In this document: one piece after another, positions 23,524-34,190 of the stretch
Layout: each line of letters opens with the position of its first letter
How positions within the stretch are numbered: position 1 is the first letter of the stretch
Source: Poa pratensis
Lineage: Eukaryota; Streptophyta; Magnoliopsida; Poales; Poaceae
Direction: 5' to 3'
Assembly (NCBI GenBank): GCA_947311845.1
Contig: CAMZMU010000081.1
Location: 1,203,715 to 1,267,714, forward strand
DNA length: 64,000 nt
Program-made: the position numbers and the translations under genes
Notes under the pieces: generated by a model
The model's database searches: none
What the model was told of the DNA's origin: nothing
What the model saw: only the letters and a program-made list of their open reading frames with translations

Positions 23524-25147
23524 TCACACGGCCTCCATCTCCCTCCCGTGAGGCCGGCCAGCAGCGCCGCCGTACTCCACCGTATCGAGATCCGTCGTCG
23601 CGACCGACTCCGTGTCATCGGCCACCTTCTTGCTCCCGCCGAAGATGGAGTGGCGCGGCTGCTGGTGCGCCATGCCCTCCATGCCGCTGCTAGTGCCGTA
23701 TATGTCGCCGAAGTCGGATGAGCCGATGCTGGTGCGCTTGGCGGTGTATCCTCCGGCTCCCAGATCGAAGCTTGGCTTGGCCATGTCGAAGCTGAGGCTG
23801 CCCTGGGTGTTGAAGCTCTTCTTGGAGGAGGAGAACTGGCCGAACGAGTAGGAGTAGGCCATGGAGGGCGGACCGTAGAAGAGCGCGTTGGGGTCGACGA
23901 CGACCTTCTGCCGGAAATCGTTCTTGCTGGCCGGAATCGGCGACAGGCAGATCTCCACGAGGTTCCGCGCCATGCCGCGGTTGTACGGGTTGGACTTCCC
24001 CTCGTACCGGTACCGGAAGTTCTCGTACGTGGTCTGATTGGTGCAGATGAGGTAGGAGTGGAACGCCGTGAGCCCGCCGACGAACCAGGACGTGACGAAG
24101 GTGTAGACGATGAGGAACCCCGACACCGGCGACTCCACAATGGCGCCGCCCAGGCTGTAGCCGTACTGCCGCGTGATGAGGATGAGGTTCACCCAGCAGA
24201 AGACGAACACGTAAAGACACAGGAACGTCGTTGACGAGATGAACATGAAGAAGAACCTGTAATTCCTCTGCATGGATTGGACACACAAGATCAAATGAAT
24301 GCGTTGCGTGCGTGTCCCTCGGCCGGAATGGGAGCTAGCTACAAGGTAAGGTACCTTGCCGATGCACTGGCCTACCCAGGGGCAGTGGTGGTCGAAGCGG
24401 TCCACGCAGTTGTTGCATACGGAGCAGTGCGAGCAGCGCGGCGGCCGGTACAGCATGCACGTATGGCAGTACTTCACCTTCACCACCATGCCGTTCACGT
24501 ACACGTCGCGCGTGGCGGAAGTGCTCCCGACGACGGCGCTCTGGCCATCGGGGACGCCATGCTGTCCAGCTGGATGTCCTCGGGATCCGGCGGCTTCGTG
24601 TTCCGGGGGATGATCCCGGGATCTCGCCCCGACGTGAGCAGCAGCACTATAAGATCCTGCGTCCATTCCACAAAAGCGCATCGTCCATAATTAGTGATGG
24701 ATCCATGCTTATTTTTTTGCTCAAGGAATCCATGGAGGCACATCGTCATTAATTTGACTCACGAATGCGCCTACGGCCATGGCCGTGGTGGGAACGAAGG
24801 CCCCGAGCGGCTTCCCCATGAGCTCGGCGAGGCGGAACGAGACGAAGGCGACGAAGAGAGCGGTCGGCGTCATGATGAGGGACACGGAGAGCGCGATGGA
24901 GTTGGCGTCCGGGCCGAAGATGCACCGCCCGCCACAAAAGAATTTCTGTCATGTACATGACCCATCTAGCTTGACCCATTTGGAATTAATTCACGCCTGA
25001 ATTCAATAATTAACTAACGAGCCTACATACGTTTCTTCCCCTCCATACTTGGTACAGGCGGTGGGTTGTGACGGCGCCGGCCGGGCTGGAGGCGTCGGAG
25101 ACGTGGCTGCTGGAGAGAGGGCTCTTGAAAAACGTCCTCCCATTCAT
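23524..25147 (-). CDS. DHHC-type protein S-acyltransferase, four exons, exon 3 one base out of frame
   Basis: The enzyme palmitoylates cysteines of other proteins at cell membranes. Exons on the minus strand: 25147-25031 ([13 protein letters not shown]), 24945-24763, 24656-24355 and 24267-23524 (stop). All introns are GT-AG. The order fits plant PATs of about 450 residues: [14 protein letters not shown], two membrane segments, [15 protein letters not shown], the Cys-rich domain [34 protein letters not shown] with the DHHC active site, two more membrane segments, TTYENF (the TTxE motif), then a Ser-rich tail. Exon 3 is 302 bp where a multiple of three is needed. Its first half is in family frame up to about [11 protein letters not shown] and its second half from TRDVYVNG in another frame, so one base is missing (or two are extra) between about 24,500 and 24,560. 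This is a sequencing error or a recent null allele. Confidence 0.9.
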
Positions 25148-25679
25148 CTCCGGTGCGCCGGTGATCGCCGCGCCGCGTAGTCACCTCGCCCGCATGGGCT
25201 CCCTCTTGCAAAAGGGCCAGAATTGGGGTGAGATGAGAGAAGGAGGAAGGTCAACAATGTGAAGCTTTTCTTCTTTCCTCACGAGACATTCTGCTATCCA
25301 TAGGAGGGAAGAGCTATAGCACATTGTGGTTGTTATTTAGGGTGCAACAAAAAGGAGAAATGAACATGGCTAAAAATAGAACAGAGAATAGATGTTTAGA
25401 AAGACAAAACAGATAGATTCGACTATGCCTCTTTCGCACTACCTTCTCCTCCTTGCGGTTTCCTCGATAATTTGATCCGCATCGCCTCCTCCAAGTTAAC
25501 CATGCGTTCAGGGAGAAATGCCCCCGCGGGAATGCTAGGTTCAAACACACAACCTTGGGTGTGAGAGGAGTGACAACTGGTTTCATAAATTCCGATTTGG
25601 ATAACCCTAAAATATATGGCCATCTTCTTGTTTGTCCTCATAAAGAGCTTCTATCAGAGATATGCGAGAAATGATGCCC
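25148..25679. other. Upstream region of the S-acyltransferase gene
   Basis: 25,148-25,260 is the probable 5' leader and promoter. A minus-strand frame at 25,423-25,641 (72 codons, including AFLPERMVNLEEAMR) might be a remnant of a retroelement gag, but I cannot place it. Confidence 0.3.
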
Positions 25680-27484
25680 TGTTGAGGGCTCGTGGTACGT
25701 GCTATATAGGTATTGGAAACGGTCTCCGAAGGCGTGCACACACAGAGATCGGATCGGTATACTACACTGTACTAGTTGAAATGCCCGTGCGTTGCCACGG
25801 GCTATTGTGTCGTCGCTTATATCGCACATGTAAATATAAATACACATAAATATTAAATAATCACATATTATATAATATAGATACTGAAATAATTACTTTG
25901 CATAATTATAAGTCACTTTTAAAGAAAGCAAACTATCGCTTATTAAGCAATATATACTCCATTTACATTTTTAGGTTCTTAGGCAACATCGAGAAGGTCC
26001 ATTGATGACGATGTTGGAGTCATGGCCAGCATATCTCTCTTATACATACACGTAGTACGACAACTCTGCTCACCAAGAACTTCACTTATCTTACAACTCA
26101 TAAAGCTACGCACATCATAGCTTGCTTATTCATATATATATATAAATCATTACATAATTAAACCCTAAACAAGCTTAAACTCTATATCCAGCATGTCATC
26201 TTCACGTAGCTCTGCATCGTGCATCCGAGACTGATGAACTTTCGCACCATATAACAGACCTTCTTCTAATTCAAAGATTTTTCTATCAAACTCGGACACA
26301 AAATTTTCAAGCCATAGTATCACAAACACAGAGACACCATTGCGGCCTACCCTCACATCATAAAAAAAATTTGTAATCAAAATAATATGATAGAAAATTA
26401 CGCACAGTCCCTTCTAGATTTGCATCACCTTCCTTCAGTCAGAACTGAACAACGTTTTCCGGAGGCAACAGATCGTCGATATTCTCCCTACAATGGCCAG
26501 GCATATCTAACCAGCGCTGCCAATCTTCCGCCATCTATTTTTGTAAATAAACACACCGGATATCCCACCCCAATGGAAGGCGCTCCTGAACAATACCTGA
26601 TGGCACGTTCACATGAAACGAAAAATTAATGTAGACTGATAATAGATCAAAAAAATTTTATAGCCATGAACTGTGTAACCGTTCTAATTACTACTGTGAC
26701 TCAGGTTTTCGAGTCCATGTACAATGAAAAGTCTACAGGAGCTCGGATGGGTGAACTGCGTGTGAACGACCAGCGGATGCCCATCGCGCGCGGTTGTACG
26801 GCGCGGCGTCTGGCATCATGGAGGTGGACTACGAGCAGTGCGACGAATTACAAAGTTGTATTTTGAAGAATACCTGATTAGTCGTTGTAGTTCTTAGTAA
26901 TGGCGGATGCTTCTGTCTCGTCGTAAGAAGTAGAGGGCGGACGTCAGGGGGATTTTTTATAGAGGTCTGAACATATCGATGTTTAAACTAAGAGGGGCCA
27001 ATCTTCATTCGACTAAATTAACACCTAGCTTCAGTTTGCCTAGTGTAACGCGTTACACACTAATCTCGAACCTCTATGACATCTATCCATAAATACTTAA
27101 ATTTATGAATTTACCAGATTGCATCTCTGATACAAAGAATGCGCTACAAGTTGCAAGCAACCATGTAAAAAACTGAAAACGCCTGCACCAAATTATCACC
27201 GAAAATTGTACATGGTCCATACCCAACGATTCTGCGCGAGTTCTATCTGTAACGATATGACTCAAGAAACCCCACGGCATTTCAGGCAATCGGGCGCTCT
27301 GCCCTAGCAAGAACAGCATATATCCTCGGACAAGGAGCCCACCGTCAAAGATTCCTAGACAACACGAGCCTCACAAAATCTTTGTCTAATGGAATCGCGA
27401 GAACAGTCGGAAATAATAGCAGCATAGCATCAAGAATCGCATCCCCCATCCTCACACAGCACACAGCGAAATCACGAGACGGAA

Positions 27485-27625
27485 TTAACGCGGGCGGGGA
27501 CAGAGGATCGATAACACGTGCCTGGAGGGCGCGACGACCGACTTGGCGACGCCCCCGGCGACCCCGGCGGCGATGAGCTCCCGCACGGCGAGCGGCAGCG
27601 CCCCGCCTCTCTCCGCTGCCTCCAT
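27485..27625 (-). pseudogene. Captured 5' exon of a mitochondrial carrier (MCF) gene
   Basis: From an ATG at 27625 the minus strand reads MEAAERGGALPLAVREL and continues IAAGVAGGVAKSVVAP before a stop at 27485. The RELIAGGVAGGVAKTxxAPLER pattern is the start of the first repeat of plant mitochondrial carriers, and the opening recalls the coenzyme A carrier subgroup. Intact carriers have about 330 residues in three repeats, each with a PxDxxRxR-type signature. Here only the first helix and half the signature (APSRH in place of APLER) remain, followed by about 30 bp and the stop. It lies inside the Helitron in the same orientation, as expected for gene capture. It cannot make a working carrier. 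Confidence 0.7.
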
Positions 27626-28359
27626 TACGCCTCCGTCCGTGCCCCGCTCCGCGAGCAAGGGTGCGCCCGGGGGCGCGACGGGGCCGGCAGCGCCCGGCTG
27701 GGACGCGGCAGGGTCGGCTGGGCGGCGGCGAGCAGGGGCGCGCCCTGCCGGCCTGGGCGCGGCGGGGCCGGCCGGCCAGGCGGCCGCGAGCAGGGGCGTG
27801 GTGGGGTCTGTCGGGCGGCGGCGCGCCACAACCACAACCACGCTTCCTTCACAACTGTTTTTTATTTGTTTACTTCGCGGTGGCAAGCGCTGTAAATATG
27901 ATCAAAGCCAGGGGCACGACGGGGAAAACGAAAATTGAACCGGTACCTAACTTATGGGTGGCAGTGGTAGGTAAATATGTGATTTGGTGAAAGAGTAAAA
28001 TCGAAAATCTAAAAAACGTACCAACCACCACCTGAAGACATATTATAGGGACTGTGCTATGTAGCGCATGTGCCCTACGAAGCATCTCCCGTACGTCGTC
28101 TCGGTAAATCGGCAATTCACACCCGCACGAGATTATCGCTAAGAGCGCCTGAAGTAAAGCCGGAAGTGGCTACGTTGGGCCACGTGTTTTGGCCCATGTG
28201 ATCCGATTTGTGCTAATTGCCTCGCTACTGGCATGGCATGACTAGTTTTTTTCGACTTTTTTCTTGGTGCAACACCTGCTAGGTTCACTGTTGTCTTTTT
28301 GTACATAGAACACACAACTAAAAAGTCACATCATATACATGCTCAGTTAACAAGTTTAT

Positions 28360-28870
28360 ATTGCATAATTACCACCTTGAAAAGGGATTCATAAAAAAAA
28401 TAGTTGAAACAATTTTAGACATTTACCAGGTTCTTCGGCTACGATTACCAGATTATCGAGCTACTTATACCAGATTCTTAACAAGCATTACCACAACACA
28501 ATCTCTACGGTCCAACAATTACCATTTTTTTACCACACAATTACCAGATTCTCTGGCTAATATTACCAGACGCTTAACGGACAATTACCACAACACAATT
28601 TTCTGAACTTTCACACAATTACCATATTTTGAGCACACAATTACCACATTCTTTAGCTACAGTTGTCAGATTTGTTAGCAGACAATTACGACAACATCCA
28701 TATGTTGTCATGCAATTACCAGATTCTCTAGCCAATATTGCCAGAATATTTGTACACAATTATCACAACACTCTTCTATACACTATCATTACAAATTACC
28801 TGGTTGTTTGCACATGATTACCAGATTAGCTAATCACGTTTACCAAGTTTCTGATAAACCATTGCCAGCG
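28360..28870. repeat. Degenerate tandem repeat (ACAATTACCAGATTCTnTAGCTA-like units)
   Basis: About 20 diverged short units built around 'attacca' spaced roughly 20-30 bp apart. Larger repeats start with attaccacaacac at 28487, 28584, 28685 and 28759, giving spacings of about 97, 101 and 74 bp. It lies wholly within the second Helitron. Confidence 0.7.
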
Positions 28871-29810
28871 CACATATTTGCGCCCAATTTTACAAAATTC
28901 AATCTCCTGTCCCTATCAAAACACACTGAGAAGGTTGATCTTTCGCCATAACCTAATGCTAATGGGGGAGAGGGGAGGGGGTGAACGACCAGGCACACGC
29001 CGCACACCTGATGGACTCGAAGGTAGCTGTGCCTGGCGCACTAAGAAGAGGAATTGCTGCTTGAGCTAATCCTGGAGGGCCACGACTTGTCCACCCGATT
29101 CGCCAACGACGATGGGCAGCATCGCCGCCGCGCTAACCTGCCTCTGATACACCATGTGCGCCTCCGCCTCGTGCCCCTGCGTGTCGCTGGTCTGCCTCTG
29201 CCCCGAGGCGCCGGCGCCGCGTTAGATCCATCTGCTTCTATAGGCAGCAGCTCCGTCATGTTACCGCCTCTGCTACACCTCGTCGTCGACTCCGTCCTCT
29301 GGTGACGCTTCCCAAAGCCGCCGCCGTATATCCCCTCACTCAAAGGTACAGAAATCACCCGAGAGAAAAGTGAGATTCAGAAAAAACGAGCGCGGTTAGG
29401 TTCTAGAGCGATGCGACTCACCGCGCGTAGATGGCCTCTCGCCCGTGAACCTCCCACGCCGGCGAACTGCTCTACCATGTGGCAGCGAAAAATCATAGAG
29501 AAATCGCCGGAGAGATAGAGGTGGACGGGGAAACCAAAACTAGCCGGAGGAACGGGGAGAAAATGGGGGTAGGTGGGAGAAACGCCTGGGAGAAAAGCAT
29601 CTGTATGTGGGCCCCATCTGCCAATGTCCGTGTCTTGAGCGGAGACAAAATCCACCGCATATTCGCATGATGGAAGCGATGACTAATCTCCTCGCCGGAC
29701 AGAGCTCTGCTCGTGGGGCACGTTCATATAATAGATTAACCGATTATATAGTAGAGATCATGTACATGTATTTGAGTCACGTACCACACGCCTATACATT
29801 ATGTCTAACA

Positions 29811-30475
29811 CCCACCCTTAATTCAAATCTTGTAAGAGCCTTTGTAAAACCATCAGCAATCTGATCTTTGGTTGACATGAACTTAATTTCCAAACTTTTG
29901 TTTGCCACCCTTTCTCTCACAAAATGATAATCAATCTCTGTGTGTTTTGTTTTTGCATGAAATATTCGGTTTGCTGACAAATAGGTAGCACCTAATTGTC
30001 ACACCATAAACACGGCTTCTCTTTGAGCTTCACACCAAGTTCATCAAGAAGTGCCTCAACCTAAATAAGTTCAGCTGTAACATTAGCCAAATATTTATAG
30101 TCAGCCTCTGTACTAGATCTTGATACTGCAGCTTTCTTTCAAGCACTCCAGGAAACAAGATTTGGTCCAATAAATATGGCGAAGCCTCCAGTAGAGCGCC
30201 TATCATCAAGGCAACCAGCCCAATCTGCATCTGAAAAGGCACCGAGGAGTGTAGAGGGATGACTGCATAAAAGTAATTCCAACTTTGAGAGTATCTTTGA
30301 CATATATAAGTATTCTCTTGGTGGTTGTCCAATGAGCTGTAGCTGTTGGTGCATGAAAATATTGGCAAACTTTGTTGACCCAAAAAAAACAAATCCGGTC
30401 GAGTCAACGTCAAATATTGTAGAGCACCACCGATACTTCTATACTATGTAATATCTTCGGGACCAAGAGGAGTAC
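29811..30475 (-). pseudogene. Copia pol 3' end: RNase H and C-terminus
   Basis: Segments seen are [18 protein letters not shown] (the RNase H DADWAG motif of Copia elements), SRSSTEAEYK-like sequence, a CLWCDN segment, then [20 protein letters not shown] and [12 protein letters not shown]. All sit in the normal Copia order. The frame changes between CLWCDN and the next block (about 30,000), and a TAA-like break follows VSWSA. RNase H would degrade the RNA strand during reverse transcription in the cytoplasmic particle; this copy cannot. It is 5' truncated by the LTR element beginning at 30476. Confidence 0.8.
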
Positions 30476-31575
30476 TGATACGTCTCAAACGTATATATAA
30501 TTTTTTATGTTTCATTTTTATAACCAAAGCTATATGTTTTATTTACAGTTTATCATTTTATGCATTTTCTGGGACTAACCTATTAACAAGATGCCACAGT
30601 GCCAGTTCCTGTTTTCTGCTGTCTTTTTTGTTTTAGAAAAGCTAGTAAGGAAATATTCTCGGCATTGGACGAAATTTCACGGAGCCCGGTTTTACGAAGA
30701 CACGAAGGCGGAGTCCAAAGGGCAGCCGAGGAGGCGACCCAGGGGGCCTAGACGCCACCTCGGCGCGACACCCGAAAACCCTAAATACCTGAACAAAAAT
30801 CCACGAAAAGTTTCGTAGCCACCGTCATCGCCAACCCTAGTTCGGGAGGGTTCTGAAACTCATCTCGGCACTCTGTCGGAGGGGAAGATCATCACCGGAG
30901 GGCTCTACATCGCCATGCCTGCCTCCGGAGTGATGCGTGAGTAGTTCTCCATTGGACTACGGGTCCATAGCAGCAGCTAGATGATTGTCTCTTCTCCTTG
31001 TGCTACCATGTCTAGATCATGTGAGCTGCCTAACATGATCAAGATCATCTTTATGTAATGCTACATGTTGTGTTTGCTGGGATCCGATGAATTGTGAAGT
31101 TATGATAAAGTTTGTTCATCTATCTATCTATATGTTTTATCTATGATCTTGCATGCTCTCCGATGCTAGTGGTTTCTTTGGCCAAGTAGTTGCTAGTGTC
31201 TCCAAGATGGGGTATTTATGCTAGATACTGGGTTCATGTCTCCAGTTGCCTGGGCTCGAGATGACAGAAACGACTAAGGCTCTGGATGTGCTGTTGCCAC
31301 TAAGGAGAAAACAACGGTGCTATGTCTACATGTCATTTGCATTGTTTACTTACACACTTTCCTTATTGCAATTATATGTTGCTTGCAACTTAATACTTTC
31401 AGGAGACACGGATGTTATCCTAGAGGTGGATTATTAGTCATAGATGCAGCTAGCAAGCGGTCTATGTATTGTTGTAATGCCCAATTAAATAATACAGTGA
31501 GACTATATCAGGTCATCTCTAGTGAGACTATATTTTTATTGCTACCCATATTAAGAGCTATTCTTGGAGCGTATG
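30476..31575 (+). repeat. 5' LTR of the TGATACGTCTC element (first part)
   Basis: Aligns with 60771-61574 from its first base to about 31,215. Compared with that copy it lacks about 80 bp near 30,763-30,777 that include the TATA-like tatatat. It probably continues after the solo LTR at 32133-32229; its internal boundary is not resolved. Confidence 0.7.
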
Positions 31576-32132
31576 TGTTGGGGGAATCATAACCCGGTTG
31601 GCCCATGAAGAGGGAAGCATGACCCGCCAGGCAGGAGGCTGGGTGAGGCCAGCTAGCCATCACCATGGGCCGAGTTACACAGATGGGCCGAAGAGCTTAT
31701 CGGCAACCCGGTCAGTATAAGGAAGGTTCCAGAAGACCCAGAGGCGGTACGCGTCACGGAGTCCAAGACTTGGAGGACACGAAGGACCTAAAAGACTAGA
31801 GTAGTACTCTGAGTACGGGTGAAACCCGGCCTTGTAAGTGACCAGGAGACCCGGCAGCCTTTATAAGCTGGCTCCTAGGTCATAGATCGATACGTTCAAT
31901 CATACCCTTGTAACCCTAGACTCGTAACCCGGTGACATATTGTTCCCTGGTTATCGAGAACATCACCATCAATACAAGCAAGCAGGAAGTAGGTCTTTAT
32001 CTCCTATGGAGAGGCTGAATCTGGGTAAATCGTGTGTCCCGTAGAGCTAGACCATCTCCTGAACACCAGAGCCGCCATGACCCCCAACTCAAGTTACCCC
32101 CTGGTAACATCTGCCGTGACAATCCCACGACA
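31576..32132 (+). mobile_element. Solo LTR, 557 bp
   Basis: Starts TGTTGGGGGAATCATAACCC and ends AATCCCACGACA (TG...CA with short inverted ends). It contains a TATA-like tttataag at about 31,860. Flanks are gtatg (31571-31575) and gtctg (32133-32137), a five-base target duplication with one mismatch. No internal region is present, so it is a product of LTR-LTR recombination. Confidence 0.7.
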
Positions 32133-34183
32133 GTCTGTGTGTTTTTATTCTCAGTTTGTTTTTGTTTTGTTCTCTGGTCATAACTATGTTGGATCCTAGC
32201 ATTCTTGTATGGGAGAGAAACACGCTCCGTGTAGAACCCCCACCTTTTAACAAAGGTTGGGATTCCCGTGTAACGTGCTAGTCCCTGGATCGACTTGCTA
32301 GCACACACAGTTTGAGATGCAATACCATAACATTGTATCAAAGTATATTACACGATGATCCAGAATTTAAAAGATTTGATACAAGGTGCATAGCCGAAGG
32401 CTAGCTCAAACCAAAGTAAACACACAGCGGAAAGCAAATGATACAGTGAGCCCATCATCTTCATGTGCCACAGGCAAGCATGTTGGTTGTAGACTCGAAA
32501 CCCTGTCGAAACCTCACTCATCGTCTGACGGACCTGCAACGGTGAGTTACAGCCCAACTATATGGGTCAGCACAATTGAATTGTGATGGCAAGATGACAC
32601 TTATGTGGATATAAATGGCAACCTATCTTCTATATGAATATTTGGCTAAGTGGAGTTTGAGGCTGGTTTGCATAAAGCCAGTTTCATCCTATCATTTGTA
32701 AAACAATTTTCATCTTAGACAAAGAGTACCACCGATAGACATCAGTGAACACCTTTGACAACTACTCACAACAAGCACCACCGATAGACATCAATGAGCT
32801 CCCAAACCCTTGTTCACCCTCAAATTTTAATTTAGAAATTGGGATGAGGAGAATGTCCATAACCGGGGACACGGCTAAGTATACTTAGTTTTTAACTCTC
32901 GAGAGGGTGTGCACTTTCACCACAAGACCCAATCATTCCATCCTCCATTGCAACCAATTATGCAATGGAAAAGAGAAGACCGAGACGAGATCTTTCAGAA
33001 GTAATTCCCCGGAGTCAACGTCGGACCCACTCCAACCTATCATCCCCTACATCTGCTGGTCACGACAGAACCAGGGTCTCACAACCTAATTGATCAAGAC
33101 AGAGCCCATATGACATGTGGCTGCACTAGAAGCTACTGAACAAGGAGAGTCTACAATCTCTTTAAGCCTGGGTGACTTTCCACAATTGTGCATGTAACAT
33201 CCCAAAATTATTATCAGATTATATTCCAAAAATGAGAGCCAACAAAAACTTTTGTTGTTTATTGTATGTTAATTGCTTTTGTTACTTGAGATGTTGTTCT
33301 TGCTGTTTGTGTGAGTGTTTGCTCTAGTGAACACTAGTAAGAAAGAAAGAAAGCAAAATATAAAATCAAAGCAAGAAAAATAAAAGTGACAAGTTGTCAC
33401 ATGAAAATCTTCAAGTGACAAACCCAATTAATTTCAAACCAAAGTCAGTGGAGTTGTAATGTAAACACTCCCCATTTTGTTCCTACCACTTTCCCCTCTC
33501 AAATATTATTTTTGAACTAGTTTTGAAATTCTAAAATAAAAACAAATTGAAATAAATTAAAATAACATAAACAAAGTACTATAAAAGAAAATGTTTCAAA
33601 ACATTTTATTATTTTATGCCAATTTTTGTGGAGCTTCTGTACATTATGGGAAGGCCCCACAAATTTTTGCAAATTTTTCTAAAATGTTTAAATGCCCTAA
33701 TTAAATCCTAGAAAACCTTCTGGATTTAACAGAAGGACTAAAACAGAAATAAAAAAGAAAGCAGAGAGGAGGCAGGGGGTTTTCTGCAAAAACGTCATCC
33801 CCTACCTCTCTCCCTCGCCCCGACGTGCCGCCGTGTCGCCGTGCTGCGCATCGCCGTTTCCGAGCCGCCCAGGCCCCCCCTGCGCGCGCGCCCGGTGCCT
33901 CTGCTGCCTCTGCGTGCAGGAGAGAGCACTCGAGCCCCTCCCCGCGCCATTACGCCGCCCTTTCCCCGATGCCTCGCCGTGGCACCCGCGGCATCGCCGG
34001 CCAAATTGGCCCAGCTCTCTGCGCCTCGACACGCACGACTTGGCCGAGCCCTTCTAGAACGTGTCCGGACCCCGCTGACACCGCGCGTCCACGTCCCTCG
34101 CACCACCGCCGTGGAATTGATCCACTCCCGTGCGCCATGGACGTCGCCGTGTGCGCCTCGTCCACGAACGCCGGCCCCTGCCC

Positions 34184-34190
34184 TATAAAA
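34184..34190 (+). promoter_or_regulatory. TATA box in the 5' LTR of the inner chromovirus
   Basis: TATAAAA in a GC-rich context, about 990 bp into the LTR. The same box is in the 3' LTR at about 44153-44159. A start site about 30 bp downstream would leave close to 3 kb of LTR as transcribed leader. Confidence 0.65.

Larger units (their letters stand above)
25772..29757 (-). mobile_element. Non-autonomous Helitron, 4.0 kb, carrying captured sequence
   Basis: On the minus strand it begins TCTCTACTATATAATCGG at 29757. It ends with a perfect 7-bp hairpin GCCCGTG-gcaacg-CACGGGC and then CTAG at 25775-25772. It lies between A (25771) and T (29758) without a target duplication. The ends closely resemble those of the Helitron at 12,968-16,098. 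It sits inside the Copia LTR. No Rep/helicase is present. Contents: a mitochondrial-carrier gene fragment (27,485-27,625), a degenerate tandem repeat (28,360-28,870), and small frames at 26,165-26,380 and 29,041-29,358 that I do not recognise. Confidence 0.85.
25680..30475 (-). mobile_element. Ty1/Copia retrotransposon fragment (3' end), interrupted by a Helitron
   Basis: Reading minus, the 3' end of a Copia polyprotein (30475 to about 29811) is followed by a purine-rich ttaagggtggg and then an LTR starting TGTTAGACATAATG at 29810. The LTR runs to 29758, is cut by the Helitron, resumes at 25771 and ends ...CCTCAACA at 25680. This gives a short LTR of 145 bp with a tatatag stretch. The 5' part of the element is missing: at 30476 another LTR element begins. 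Confidence 0.7.

Noticed and set aside
28360..28870. CRISPR-like spaced repeats
   Set aside because: The units are diverged, spacing is irregular, the sequence is plant DNA and it lies in a Helitron; it is a degenerate tandem repeat.
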